Assembly: GCF_009859475.1 (NCBI RefSeq)
Contig: NZ_CP044549.1
Coordinates: 3,348,001 to 3,412,000, forward strand
Origin: Hydrogenophaga sp. BPS33
GTDB taxonomy: Bacteria; Pseudomonadota; Gammaproteobacteria; Burkholderiales; Burkholderiaceae_C
Direction: 5' to 3'
Length of the DNA: 64,000 bases
Both the position numbers and the translations under genes were made by a program. Positions 48,519-55,511 of the stretch are shown here, piece after piece; the stretch's first letter is position 1, and each line of letters begins with the position of its first letter. The notes under the pieces are model-generated. The model searched no databases and had not been told where the DNA came from. It saw only the letters and a list, made by a program, of their open reading frames with translations.

Positions 48519-49538
48519 TCATGACACGCTCAGGTAGACCAACGCCGCGTTCACCGCGTACGCCGCCACCAGTCCCACGCTCACCCAACTGAGCACACGC
48601 AGGGCGCGACCTTGCGGGCGCATCACCAGGCCGATGATGACCAGGCCTGTCATCACCAAGGCCGTCACCGCCGTGCCCGCGTGCACGGCCGAGGCATCGG
48701 CCAGCAGCGGACCGCGAACATAGAAGGCATCGTCCACCGCCAGAATGGCGACGTTGAACAGGTTGCTGCCCAGCAGGTTGCCGATGGCCATGTCCAGTGC
48801 CCCCAGTCGCAGGGCGCCCAGCGTCACGGCCATCTCCGGCAACGTGGTGACGACGGCCATGAGCACGGTGCCGACGAAGCTGCGCGACAGCCCCAGCGCC
48901 TGCGCCAGGCCGTCGGCCACCTGGGGCAGCCAGCTTCCCGCAGCCAGCACCACCAGCGCGGCCAGGCCGAAGGCGCGCCAGTCGCGGCGGGTCTGTCCCA
49001 GCGGCGCCGACGCCACGGGCGCGAGCGACGCAGCAGCATCGGCCATGGCTTGGCGCTCGTGCCCGTGCACGCCCCGCAGCGCCAGCAGGTACAGCGCCAG
49101 CAACAAGGGGCTGTACACCCCCACGTGCAGCACCGCCGGCGCACGCGCGCCCGTGAGCAGGCTCAAGGCGACAAAGCCCAGCATCACCACGCCGAAGCCA
49201 GCCGACAGCAGGTGCGTCGCGCTGGCCTCGCGGTACATCGGCTGCTCGCGCTGCAGCGCATCGATGACGACGAGGAACAGCAGGTTGATGACGCAAGCGC
49301 CGAGCGCATTGCCCACGGCGAGGTTGGGCGCGTCGACGAAGGCCACCGCGCTGATGCCCGAGGCCAGTTCTGGCAGGGAGGTGACCGTGGCCAGCAGCGC
49401 CAGACCGACCCAGCCACGCCCCCAGCCGTAGGCCACGGCCAGGCGGTCGGCGCTGCGGCTGAGCACGAAGCCTGCGCGCGCGATCAGCACGGCGCAGACC
49501 GCGAGCTGGATCACCAGCCAGGCCAGTGTCACGACCAT
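48519..49538 (-). CDS. Na+/Ca2+ antiporter-like protein (CaCA family)
   Basis: A 339-aa membrane protein with two inverted repeats carrying the alpha motifs: LATVTSLPELASGISAVAFV with NALGACVINLLFLV, and VVTTLPEMAVTLGALRLGAL with GNLLGSNLFNVAIL. About ten helices flank a hydrophilic centre near residues 170-200. These are YrbG/CaCA-type cation exchangers. It converges on the Ca2+-type ATPase gene, 52 bases apart, so both cation-extrusion systems are side by side. The ATG at 49538 is chosen as the family start. Confidence 0.88.
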   Translation of the reverse strand: MVVTLAWLVIQLAVCAVLIARAGFVLSRSADRLAVAYGWGRGWVGLALLATVTSLPELASGISAVAFVDAPNLAVGNALGACVINLLFLVVIDALQREQPMYREASATHLLSAGFGVVMLGFVALSLLTGARAPAVLHVGVYSPLLLALYLLALRGVHGHERQAMADAAASLAPVASAPLGQTRRDWRAFGLAALVVLAAGSWLPQVADGLAQALGLSRSFVGTVLMAVVTTLPEMAVTLGALRLGALDMAIGNLLGSNLFNVAILAVDDAFYVRGPLLADASAVHAGTAVTALVMTGLVIIGLVMRPQGRALRVLSWVSVGLVAAYAVNAALVYLSVS

Positions 49539-49741
49539 CCCCTGCTGCGGACCCAACCCCAAAGCGTGTGCGCCTCTTCCGCCGCCTGCACGGTGCTGGC
49601 AGCCCTCTGCAGCGGCAGCAACACAAGTACCTCGGCCAGCGAAGCGGCCAACAGAGACCGGATCAACTTCCACGGGCCGGGGGAGACGCCGCAACTCTGT
49701 TCGACCGCGCTGCCGATGTCGGCAACGCCCTCATCAGCCAT
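49529..49741 (-). CDS. Possible 70-aa membrane-associated small protein
   Basis: Between the phasin stop (49750) and the exchanger start (49538) an ATG at 49741 opens a 70-codon frame starting MADEGVADIGSAVEQSCGVS with one moderately hydrophobic stretch (LIRSLLAASLAEVLVLLPLQ). It overlaps the exchanger start by ten bases. No ribosome-binding site or family is recognised; it may be spurious. Confidence 0.25.
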   Translation of the reverse strand: MADEGVADIGSAVEQSCGVSPGPWKLIRSLLAASLAEVLVLLPLQRAASTVQAAEEAHTLWGWVRSRGWS

Positions 49742-49749
49742 TCAACAAC

Positions 49750-50217
49750 TCACGACGCCTCGGGGCGCGCATTGCCCTTGAAGAATGTCATCCAGTTGCT
49801 CGCCAGCGCATGCACTTCGTCTGCGGACGCCCCAGCGGGCAGCACGCCGCCGTCGTTGACCAGATGACCGAAGCGGCTGATCAGCTCGTTCTGCATGTCC
49901 ACGGCCACCGCGCCGATCTGTTGCCAGTAGCGGGTGGCGCCATCGACGTCAAAGCGCATCAGGTCGGCCTGGATTTCCAGCAGTTGCGCAGGGTCGCTGG
50001 CTTCCTTGAGCCTCTGTGCCGCGTTCGAGTAGTGGGTCAGTGCTTCATGCGCCGCTTTCTCCTGAATGTGGCGAATGGCTTCGAAGCCGTGGAACATCGA
50101 GCAGGCACCCTCGGCCGCCAGCGCCATCTGCTGGCGCGGCACATCGAGTGCGGCGTTCAATGCGTCGGTGGGCGCCGGGACGGTCGGCGCGGTTTTGGTG
50201 GATCGTCGGGTGGCCAT
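49750..50217 (-). CDS. Phasin-family protein (PHA granule-associated)
   Basis: A 155-aa helical protein with the phasin pattern: PRQQMALAAEGACSMFHGFE, AAHEALTHYSNAAQRLKEAS, LLEIQADLMRFDVDGATRYW and QQIGAVAVDMQNELISRFGH. Phasins coat polyhydroxyalkanoate granules. A GGAAAGGA site precedes the ATG. The gene is divergent from the small host-attachment-type gene across the FNR-like box at 50296, with CATCAT as -10. A PHA synthase remnant lies 0.7 kb away. Confidence 0.8.
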   Translation of the reverse strand: MATRRSTKTAPTVPAPTDALNAALDVPRQQMALAAEGACSMFHGFEAIRHIQEKAAHEALTHYSNAAQRLKEASDPAQLLEIQADLMRFDVDGATRYWQQIGAVAVDMQNELISRFGHLVNDGGVLPAGASADEVHALASNWMTFFKGNARPEAS

Positions 50218-50295
50218 GGTCGTGTCCTTTCCTGAGAAGACGTGGAGGTTGCCAGGACGGCCCGTTCATGATGTGCACGAGAACCATGCCGAGCA

Positions 50296-50309
50296 TTGAC
50301 GAACATCAA
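50296..50309. promoter_or_regulatory. FNR-like box between divergent phasin and host-attachment-type genes, TTGACgaacATCAA
   Basis: Plus strand: TATCTT at 50332-50337, start near 50344, 26-base leader to the ATG at 50370. Minus strand: CATCAT at 50273-50268, start near 50261, 44-base leader to the phasin ATG at 50217. Both -10 elements are 22 bases from the box, so one site can serve both genes. Confidence 0.7.
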
Positions 50310-50369
50310 TCTCCAACGTGGCGGTGACACTTATCTTGAAGGCTGTGCAAGTGTTTCCAGGAGACTGCC

Positions 50370-50816
50370 ATGTCCACCGAATGGTTTCTGATCGCCAACG
50401 CCGCGCGAGGCTTCATCGCACAACGCTGCAGAGGCCAACCGCTGACCGTCATCGCGCACTTCGAGCACCCGGCCAGCCGACTCAAGTCGGCCGCGTTGGG
50501 CGAAGACAAAGCCGGCCGCGCGCTGGCGCCGGCCGGCTTCGGCGGTGCGGCTTTCGAACCGCGTGCCGATGCGCAGCGCAAGGAGCACCTGCGCTTCGCA
50601 CACGAACTCGCCACGCATCTGGAAGAAGCGGCCCTCGTGGAGGGCTACGACACACTGGTGCTGTTCGCAGGCAACCCCTTTCTTGGCGAATTGAAGGGCG
50701 CACTGGCCGAGGCCACCCTGCGCCGGCTAGCCCACAGCGTGCCCGTGGACCTCACGCGTGTGGGGCAGGCGGAACTGGGGCGGCGCATCGCGGACGAACT
50801 CGCGGCCGCGTCCTGA
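50370..50816 (+). CDS. Host-attachment-type protein (baeRF/eRF1-like fold)
   Basis: A 148-aa protein of the group annotated host attachment protein: MSTEWFLIANAARGFIAQRC, a hydrophilic middle, FAHELATHLEEAALVEGYDT and LVLFAGNPFLGELKGALAEA. The fold is that of the central domain of eukaryotic release factor 1, and related bacterial proteins are proposed ribosome-associated factors. It has no signal peptide, so a cytoplasmic role is expected despite the name. It is expressed from an FNR-like box and divergent from a phasin. Confidence 0.8.
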   Translation: MSTEWFLIANAARGFIAQRCRGQPLTVIAHFEHPASRLKSAALGEDKAGRALAPAGFGGAAFEPRADAQRKEHLRFAHELATHLEEAALVEGYDTLVLFAGNPFLGELKGALAEATLRRLAHSVPVDLTRVGQAELGRRIADELAAAS

Positions 50817-50860
50817 ACGTGGGCCTCACGGCGCGAGCGCCTGTGCAATGCGCAGCGTCC

Positions 50861-50874
50861 TTGATGTAACGCAA
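50861..50874 (+). promoter_or_regulatory. Variant FNR-like box, TTGATgtaaCGCAA
   Basis: Upstream of the phaC remnant; a start near 50909 would give a 51-base leader to the ATG at 50960. The -10 candidate GAACAT is weak. Same TTGAT-N4-CGCAA form as at 28757, 36564 and 42016. Confidence 0.4.
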
Positions 50875-50959
50875 GTGCGCGCCGGGTGGGTGACCGAACA
50901 TGGCGGCATGCAAAGATCCGCAGCGCTCAAGCCACCTGCATCGCACGGCCCCCCCGGCC

Positions 50960-51427
50960 ATGGATGTGCCACTCAAACTCTGGATCGCCCGCCTGGCCAG
51001 CGGTCTGTCACCCGCCGCGCTCGTCCTGGCACCGATGGACTGGTGGCTGCACCTGCTGGTCTCACCGGCCAAGCAGGCGCAACTGACCGCCAGCGGGCTG
51101 AACAAGGTGCAAGCCTGGGCCTTCTATCTCTGGCGCGCCGCGCATGGTCCGTGCGAGGATTGCGTGACACCCGCGCCGCAAGAGAAACGTTTCAGCCAAC
51201 CAGAATGGCAGCAGTTGCCATTCAATGCCCTCGCCCAGGGATTCCTTCTGCAGTTCGCGTCAGCGCGGACCCACGCTGGCTCGTGGTGGTCTCACTGGCA
51301 AGGGTGGCTGGCCACGCACTCTTCACGGCGCGTGAAGGCGCGGCCCGTGGCGGGCCTGAGGCTGCACGGGCGCTCCGTTCCCGCGCCCGGCACCTATGTG
51401 CACGACAGGGCGCCAGCGCACCGGTGA
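50960..51427 (+). pseudogene. phaC: PHA synthase with an in-frame deletion of its catalytic core
   Basis: The 155-codon frame joins two ends of a polyhydroxyalkanoate synthase. Residues 1-97 match the N-terminal domain (LASGLSPAALVLAPMDWWLH, LLVSPAKQ, RFSQPEWQQLPFNALAQGFL); residues about 104-155 match the C-terminus (HAGSWWSHWQGWLA, VKARPVAG, PAPGTYVHDRA). The roughly 400-residue alpha/beta hydrolase core with the Cys-Asp-His triad is missing, with the junction near 51250-51270. The frame is preserved across it, so a short protein could still be made but cannot polymerise PHA. The original enzyme would have stood next to the phasin and the kinase. Confidence 0.75.
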
Positions 51428-51461
51428 TCGCTTGCGCCGTGGCAGGCGCCGTCTCACCCCG

Positions 51462-53012
51462 TCAGAGTGACACATCGGAGGCCAACGCCCTGGCAGCCCC
51501 CCATTTGGCCGCAAGGGAATCGATGTCCACCGTGTCCTGCGTCGATACGGCCATGGTGAACGCCTGTTCGTCGGTCTCCAGCGGCTGGTGGGTTGCGAGC
51601 TGGTGCTCCAGCACCTCGACACCCGCTTCCGAGGCGTCCAAGCCGGTGGCAGCGCGAGCCATCACGCGATGGCGCAGCTTGGACGGGCTCGCATGGCAAT
51701 CCAAGATCGAGAATGGCACATGAAGTTCTTCCGCCAGCGCTTGGAAGCGGCGCCGCCAGTCGCTTTGCAGGAAGGCAGCATCCACGATCACCGGGTAGCC
51801 CGCCCGCAGCGCATCGCTTGCGCGCTTGCGCAGGCTCTCGAAGGTGTCGTTCGTGGCTTGTTCGGTGTAGATGTCGAGTCCAAGCGCCGTGGAGCACTCC
51901 TGTGGATCAAGACCGAACAGACGCTTTCGCTCCACATCCGATCGAATGCGGACGGCCCCGGCGGCGCGCAACAGTTGCGACGCGACCGTGGATTTCCCCG
52001 AACCCGAGAAGCCATGCGTGATCAGCAGGCGGGCGTTGTCCCGCGGCGAGGCTGCCCATTCGGCCGCGCGCGCCAGGTAATCGGGTCTGGATGCCGCGTT
52101 TGAGGATTGTTTTCCCAGGCCGGACGTCATGGCCCGGACCAGCGCGCGGTAGACCTCATAAAAATGCAGCACCTGCAAGCCGGCATGGTCCCCGCTGCGT
52201 TGCAGCCATTCATCCAGGAAGCGAAAGGCAAGATCCCGGCGCCCGTGCGCTTTCAAGTCCATCGTCAGGAAGGCGATGTCGCTCATCACATCGATCCATC
52301 GAAGCCCGGGGTCGAACTCGATGCAGTCAAACGGCACCAGTTCACCCTCGATCAACACGACGTTGCCGGTGTGCAGATCTCCATGGCATTCGCGGATCCA
52401 TCCGCCCCGCTGGCGTGCTGTCCACGCGGGTCGCAATGCCCTGGCCTGCTCGTTCATCCACCCGTGCAAGCGCACATGGCGGCTGTCTTCGCAGCGTTCC
52501 TGAAGCGAAGTCAGGACATCTGTGACTTTTCGAACGATCATGTCCGGACCGCCAATGGGCGACGCTGGCGAGACCGCCGGTGCCGATGCGTGAAACTCGG
52601 CCATGCGGCTCGCCAGCCCATCGAGCCATGCGGGTTCGATTCTTCCGGATTCCAGCAGGTTTCGCAGCAGCGATGACTGCGGGAATCGCCGCATTCGGAT
52701 CACATGGTCGATGGGCATTCCATCTTTGATGCCGCCCATGCGCGGGGACTCGGGCGAGCCGTAAACCGGCAGCACGTCGATATACAACGGGGGCGCGAAA
52801 CGCTGGTTGAGACGCAGTTCTTCCTCACAGAAGTGCTTGCGGGCATCCACACTGCTGAAGTCCACGAACGGAAAGCGCACCGGCTTCTTGAGCTTGTAGG
52901 CGTAAATGGGGGTGAGCAAAACCCAGGAGATGTGCGTTTCGATCAGCTCGACCGGCTGACCAGTCTCCCGACTCAGCATCTTGCTCAGCGATGCAACCAA
53001 TGTTGTGTCCAT
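51462..53012 (-). CDS. Fused aminoglycoside-phosphotransferase-like and AAA P-loop kinase
   Basis: A 516-aa two-domain protein. The N-terminal 320 residues form an APH-type kinase (YAYKLKKPVRFPFVDFSSVD with the ATP lysine, IRECHGDLHTGNVVLIEGEL as catalytic loop, FDCIEFDPGLRWIDVMSDIA). The C-terminal part is a P-loop kinase of AAA_33 type (LITHGFSGSGKSTVASQLLR Walker A, IRSDVERKRLFGL). This exact fusion is widespread in bacteria with unknown substrate; mycobacterial Rv2004c in the DosR regulon has the same layout. It lies 65 bases after a small phasin-like gene with an FNR box and is probably co-transcribed. Confidence 0.87.
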   Translation of the reverse strand: MDTTLVASLSKMLSRETGQPVELIETHISWVLLTPIYAYKLKKPVRFPFVDFSSVDARKHFCEEELRLNQRFAPPLYIDVLPVYGSPESPRMGGIKDGMPIDHVIRMRRFPQSSLLRNLLESGRIEPAWLDGLASRMAEFHASAPAVSPASPIGGPDMIVRKVTDVLTSLQERCEDSRHVRLHGWMNEQARALRPAWTARQRGGWIRECHGDLHTGNVVLIEGELVPFDCIEFDPGLRWIDVMSDIAFLTMDLKAHGRRDLAFRFLDEWLQRSGDHAGLQVLHFYEVYRALVRAMTSGLGKQSSNAASRPDYLARAAEWAASPRDNARLLITHGFSGSGKSTVASQLLRAAGAVRIRSDVERKRLFGLDPQECSTALGLDIYTEQATNDTFESLRKRASDALRAGYPVIVDAAFLQSDWRRRFQALAEELHVPFSILDCHASPSKLRHRVMARAATGLDASEAGVEVLEHQLATHQPLETDEQAFTMAVSTQDTVDIDSLAAKWGAARALASDVSL

Positions 53013-53077
53013 ATCTCTCGGCCATCACAGCCATGTTCCGACGTCCCGAAAAGAATTCGCCCCCTTTTCGTCAGGGT

Positions 53078-53299
53078 TCAGCCGTCCAGCGGCACCCCAC
53101 CGCCGAAACGGCAAATCCATTGATCCATGTACTCGCGCTGCGCAATGCCGAGTGAGCGCTGCCACACGGCCAGCATTTCCCACGGGAAGGAATACGAGCG
53201 CATCAGGTTCTCGCCCATGGCGATCTGCCAGCTCGTGAGCGCTTGAAGGAAGCCGTCCGGAAATGTCAACAAGTCGGGCGAAGTGTCTTTGATGGACAT
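53078..53299 (-). CDS. Small phasin-like/PHA-associated protein (73 aa)
   Basis: Starts MSIKDTSPDLLTFPDGFLQA and contains LTSWQIAMGENLMRSYSFPW and WQRSLGIAQREYMDQWICRF. Aromatic-rich helical proteins of this size occur beside phasin and PHA genes; the assignment is by pattern only. The ATG at 53299 has GGAG with a six-base spacer. A perfect FNR box lies at 53356-53369, predicting a 22-base leader. The APH-AAA kinase follows on the same strand. Confidence 0.6.
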   Translation of the reverse strand: MSIKDTSPDLLTFPDGFLQALTSWQIAMGENLMRSYSFPWEMLAVWQRSLGIAQREYMDQWICRFGGGVPLDG

Positions 53300-53355
53300 G
53301 GCGGTCTCCAGAATTGATGAGGACTTCATCTTGTGCGATTTCGCCGCCGGACCGC

Positions 53356-53369
53356 TTGATGGAAATCAA
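53356..53369 (-). promoter_or_regulatory. Perfect FNR/ANR box, TTGATggaaATCAA
   Basis: Exact consensus match. With the site at -41.5 transcription would start near 53321 on the minus strand, with CAAGAT as -10 and a 22-base leader to the small phasin-like gene and kinase. The other side is the 3' end region of a Crp/Fnr gene on the same strand, so only the minus-strand pair is a target. Confidence 0.8.
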
Positions 53370-53500
53370 ACCCGGCGGTGAGGGACGCCCGGGACGATTT
53401 CAGTGATAGGGCCTGTTGACACCATTGCTCCAAGTGCGAAGGGCTTGCCTTGGGGTTGCAGCCCAAAAGGCCATGCGCCGCGTCGCTGACGACTGCCGGC

Positions 53501-54298
53501 TCACTGCAGCACCGCGGGTGCGGGAGACAGGTGGCCTTGCACGAAGGCAGATAAAGCGCCGAGGTCCGGAATCTGAACGTCCCGGCGGCCTTGCGTGGCA
53601 AAACCGATGATGTGGACTCGCGCCAAACGCGACAGCGCGCGGCTGACGGACTCCAACGTCATGCCCAGATGGTTGCCGATCTCAGCACGTGTCATGCGAA
53701 GGGTGATCTCATCCGTCCGCATGCCCCGCTCGGCCAGCGAGTCGGCCCAGTTGAGCAGGAAGTCGGCCACGCGCGCAATTGCCGGCAACGTGCAGACGGA
53801 CATCAGCGCGCCACGATCGCGGGCAATGGCCTGGCTCATGGCCGCGTGCAGCGCGTGCAGGATGGCCGGGCAATTCTTGCTGGCCTCCATGAGGACCTCG
53901 TAAGACACCACCCAGATCTCGCCTGTGTCCATGGCAATCGCATCAGCGCTGTAGTGCCCGTGGGCAAGACCATCGAAACCCAGCCAATCACCGCGAAAGC
54001 TCAGGCTGACCAATTGCTCACGCCCATCGGCCGCCAGGTTCACGAACTTGCACAGGCCCGAATTCAGGATGTACAGATTGAAAAAACGCTCGCCCGACCG
54101 GTAGATGACATCGCCCGCGTGAACGACCCGGCGCTTGGGTTCGATCTGTTCGCGCAGCAAGCCGAGCGTGGCCGATATCTGCCGGCTCGCGGCGACAGGG
54201 TCCTGCGCGGGTATGTGCGCCGCAGTGCCGCTGCCATCGGCCACCGGATCGGACATGGCGAGGCTGGCTTTGGGAAAGGGTCGCGCGGTCGTGTGCAT
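53501..54298 (-). CDS. Crp/Fnr-family regulator resembling FNR but without the Fe-S cysteines
   Basis: A 265-aa regulator closely following FNR in its sensor core (LYILNSGLCKFVNLAADGRE, QLVSLSFRGDWLGFDGLAHG) and DNA-binding domain (LRMTRAEIGNHLGMTLESVS, RALSRL), including the ExxSR residues that contact TTGAT. The N-terminal 45 residues contain no cysteine, so no oxygen-labile cluster can form; in this it is like DNR/NNR-type nitric-oxide or redox regulators. The ATG at 54298 has AGGAG upstream; the open frame further upstream is part of a Usp remnant. It is a candidate to act on the boxes in this region. Confidence 0.88.
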   Translation of the reverse strand: MHTTARPFPKASLAMSDPVADGSGTAAHIPAQDPVAASRQISATLGLLREQIEPKRRVVHAGDVIYRSGERFFNLYILNSGLCKFVNLAADGREQLVSLSFRGDWLGFDGLAHGHYSADAIAMDTGEIWVVSYEVLMEASKNCPAILHALHAAMSQAIARDRGALMSVCTLPAIARVADFLLNWADSLAERGMRTDEITLRMTRAEIGNHLGMTLESVSRALSRLARVHIIGFATQGRRDVQIPDLGALSAFVQGHLSPAPAVLQ

Positions 54299-54439
54299 GT
54301 GTGCTCCTGTGCGGTTTCCGGGGGGACACATCGATGCTAGGTTCCGCCTGAAAACGCCCGGACAACGAACGGAATCGGCGCGCAACGCTTGGTAAACCGA
54401 ATGTGTCCGGCGTGTGACACACAAGTCCCCCCCTCCTCC

Positions 54440-54664
54440 GTATTGGTCGCGCTGGCCCAGGACGAGCAGATCCGCGTACGAGGTCTTGGGCAAGAAGTCC
54501 CACGCTCCTTCTGCCAGGGTTTTGGCCCACTGCAGGCGTGAAGACCCCGCACTGGCCTTGGTGAAGGTGGCATGGGCCTTGTCCAGGCCTTCCCTGTCCA
54601 GGGCCAACATCATCTCGATGGCTTGCGCTGCGTCAATCCGCGCAGGGGGCTCGTGTCTTAAGGT
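54440..54664 (-). pseudogene. Universal stress protein remnant
   Basis: A stretch of about 75 codons, in frame with the Crp/Fnr gene but upstream of its start, reads MMLALDREGLDKAHATFTKA, GAWDFLPKTSYADLLVLGQR and D. The SYADLLVLGQ end is typical of betaproteobacterial Usp proteins, in which it precedes the nucleotide-binding loop. Both the beginning and the GxxG...GS end of the domain are missing. The remaining sequence between 54299 and 54721 holds no other gene. Confidence 0.5.
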
Positions 54665-54721
54665 GCACCACTACCCCGACCAACCCCAGCGGCGCATACG
54701 GGCCGCTACCGGAGAAATCCC

Positions 54722-55096
54722 ATGGCATTCATTCACGCCGTGATCTGGCTGGATCACCACCACGCCCATGTCATCGAGTTCGACCCCGAACACACCCAAG
54801 AGCACCATCTTCAAGCCCATGGCCACAACACCCGCCAGCATCGAAGCGAGGTGCGAAGCGAACATGAATTCTTCGCCCAGGTTTGCGATGCCGTGGCCGA
54901 CATGGCATCCATTCTGGTGACCGGCGCGCACAAGGTGCAGGCGGACTTTCGCCACTACATCGAAAAACACCGGCCGAGCCTCGCACCAAAGATCAGCGGC
55001 TGGGAAACCGTGGACCATCCCACTGCAGCGCAGTTGGTGGCACGGGCGCGCCATCGGCAACACCAGGCCGCCAACGGTCTGCTCACCCGGTCCTGA
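54722..55096 (+). CDS. eRF1-like translational-machinery-type protein
   Basis: A 124-aa protein of the small family often annotated as translational machinery protein: MAFIHAVIWLDHHHAHVIEF, HEFFAQVCDAVADMASILVT, GAHKVQADFRHYIEKHRPSL and ISGWETVDHPTAAQLVARAR. The fold resembles domain 2 of eRF1, as in the protein at 50370. A His-rich segment (EHHLQAHGHNTRQHR) is notable. The ATG has GGAG seven bases upstream. It follows a Usp remnant and is divergent from a Crp/Fnr gene; low-oxygen or stress expression is inferred from context. Confidence 0.78.
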   Translation: MAFIHAVIWLDHHHAHVIEFDPEHTQEHHLQAHGHNTRQHRSEVRSEHEFFAQVCDAVADMASILVTGAHKVQADFRHYIEKHRPSLAPKISGWETVDHPTAAQLVARARHRQHQAANGLLTRS

Positions 55097-55202
55097 GCTT
55101 GCCGGGAACAGCCATGATGCGGGCGATGGCCACAAAGAGCACGCGCATGATTTGCTCAGGCTTGAGCCCGAGGTGCTCGAACCACCATGGCGGTCTGCCG
55201 GC

Positions 55203-55511
55203 TCATCCGCCCAGGCGCAGCAGCTTCGCTCGCAGGTGCGCGAGCTCTTGCTCCAGGTCGACCACGAGTGAGGCCAGTTCCGGCACGGCATCAAAATCCC
55301 GCTCGAGATGGGCCATGCGCACCGCCCGGTGCAGGTCGTTGGCGTCGAAGCGCAACACCTCAAACGCCGGCACGGCTTGCGGATTGAGCAATCCCTCCTC
55401 GAGCCGCTGCTGCACCCAGGCCTCGGTCACACCGGCCAGGCGGCTCAGTTGCGCGAGGTCGAGCCAGACATCGTCCAGCACCACTTGCACCTGGTAAACG
55501 GGGTCTTTCAT
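55203..55511 (-). CDS. cbpM: Chaperone modulator CbpM
   Basis: A 102-aa MerR-like helical protein that binds the J-domain of CbpA and inhibits it. It reads DDVWLDLAQLSRLAGVTEAW, VQQRLEEGLLNPQA, FEVLRFDANDLHRAVRMAHL and ends in a coiled segment (LEQELAHLRAKLLRL). It overlaps the cbpA stop by ATGA, the standard cbpA-cbpM arrangement. The frame beyond its TGA stays open for 39 codons and looks coding-like, but no start is present there. Confidence 0.9.
   Translation of the reverse strand: MKDPVYQVQVVLDDVWLDLAQLSRLAGVTEAWVQQRLEEGLLNPQAVPAFEVLRFDANDLHRAVRMAHLERDFDAVPELASLVVDLEQELAHLRAKLLRLGG

Noticed and set aside
54623..54636. FNR-like sequence TTGCGctgcGTCAA upstream of the eRF1-like gene
   Set aside because: It falls in the coding remnant of a Usp gene, both half-sites deviate from the best consensus in combination, and no -10 follows clearly; not counted with the other boxes.
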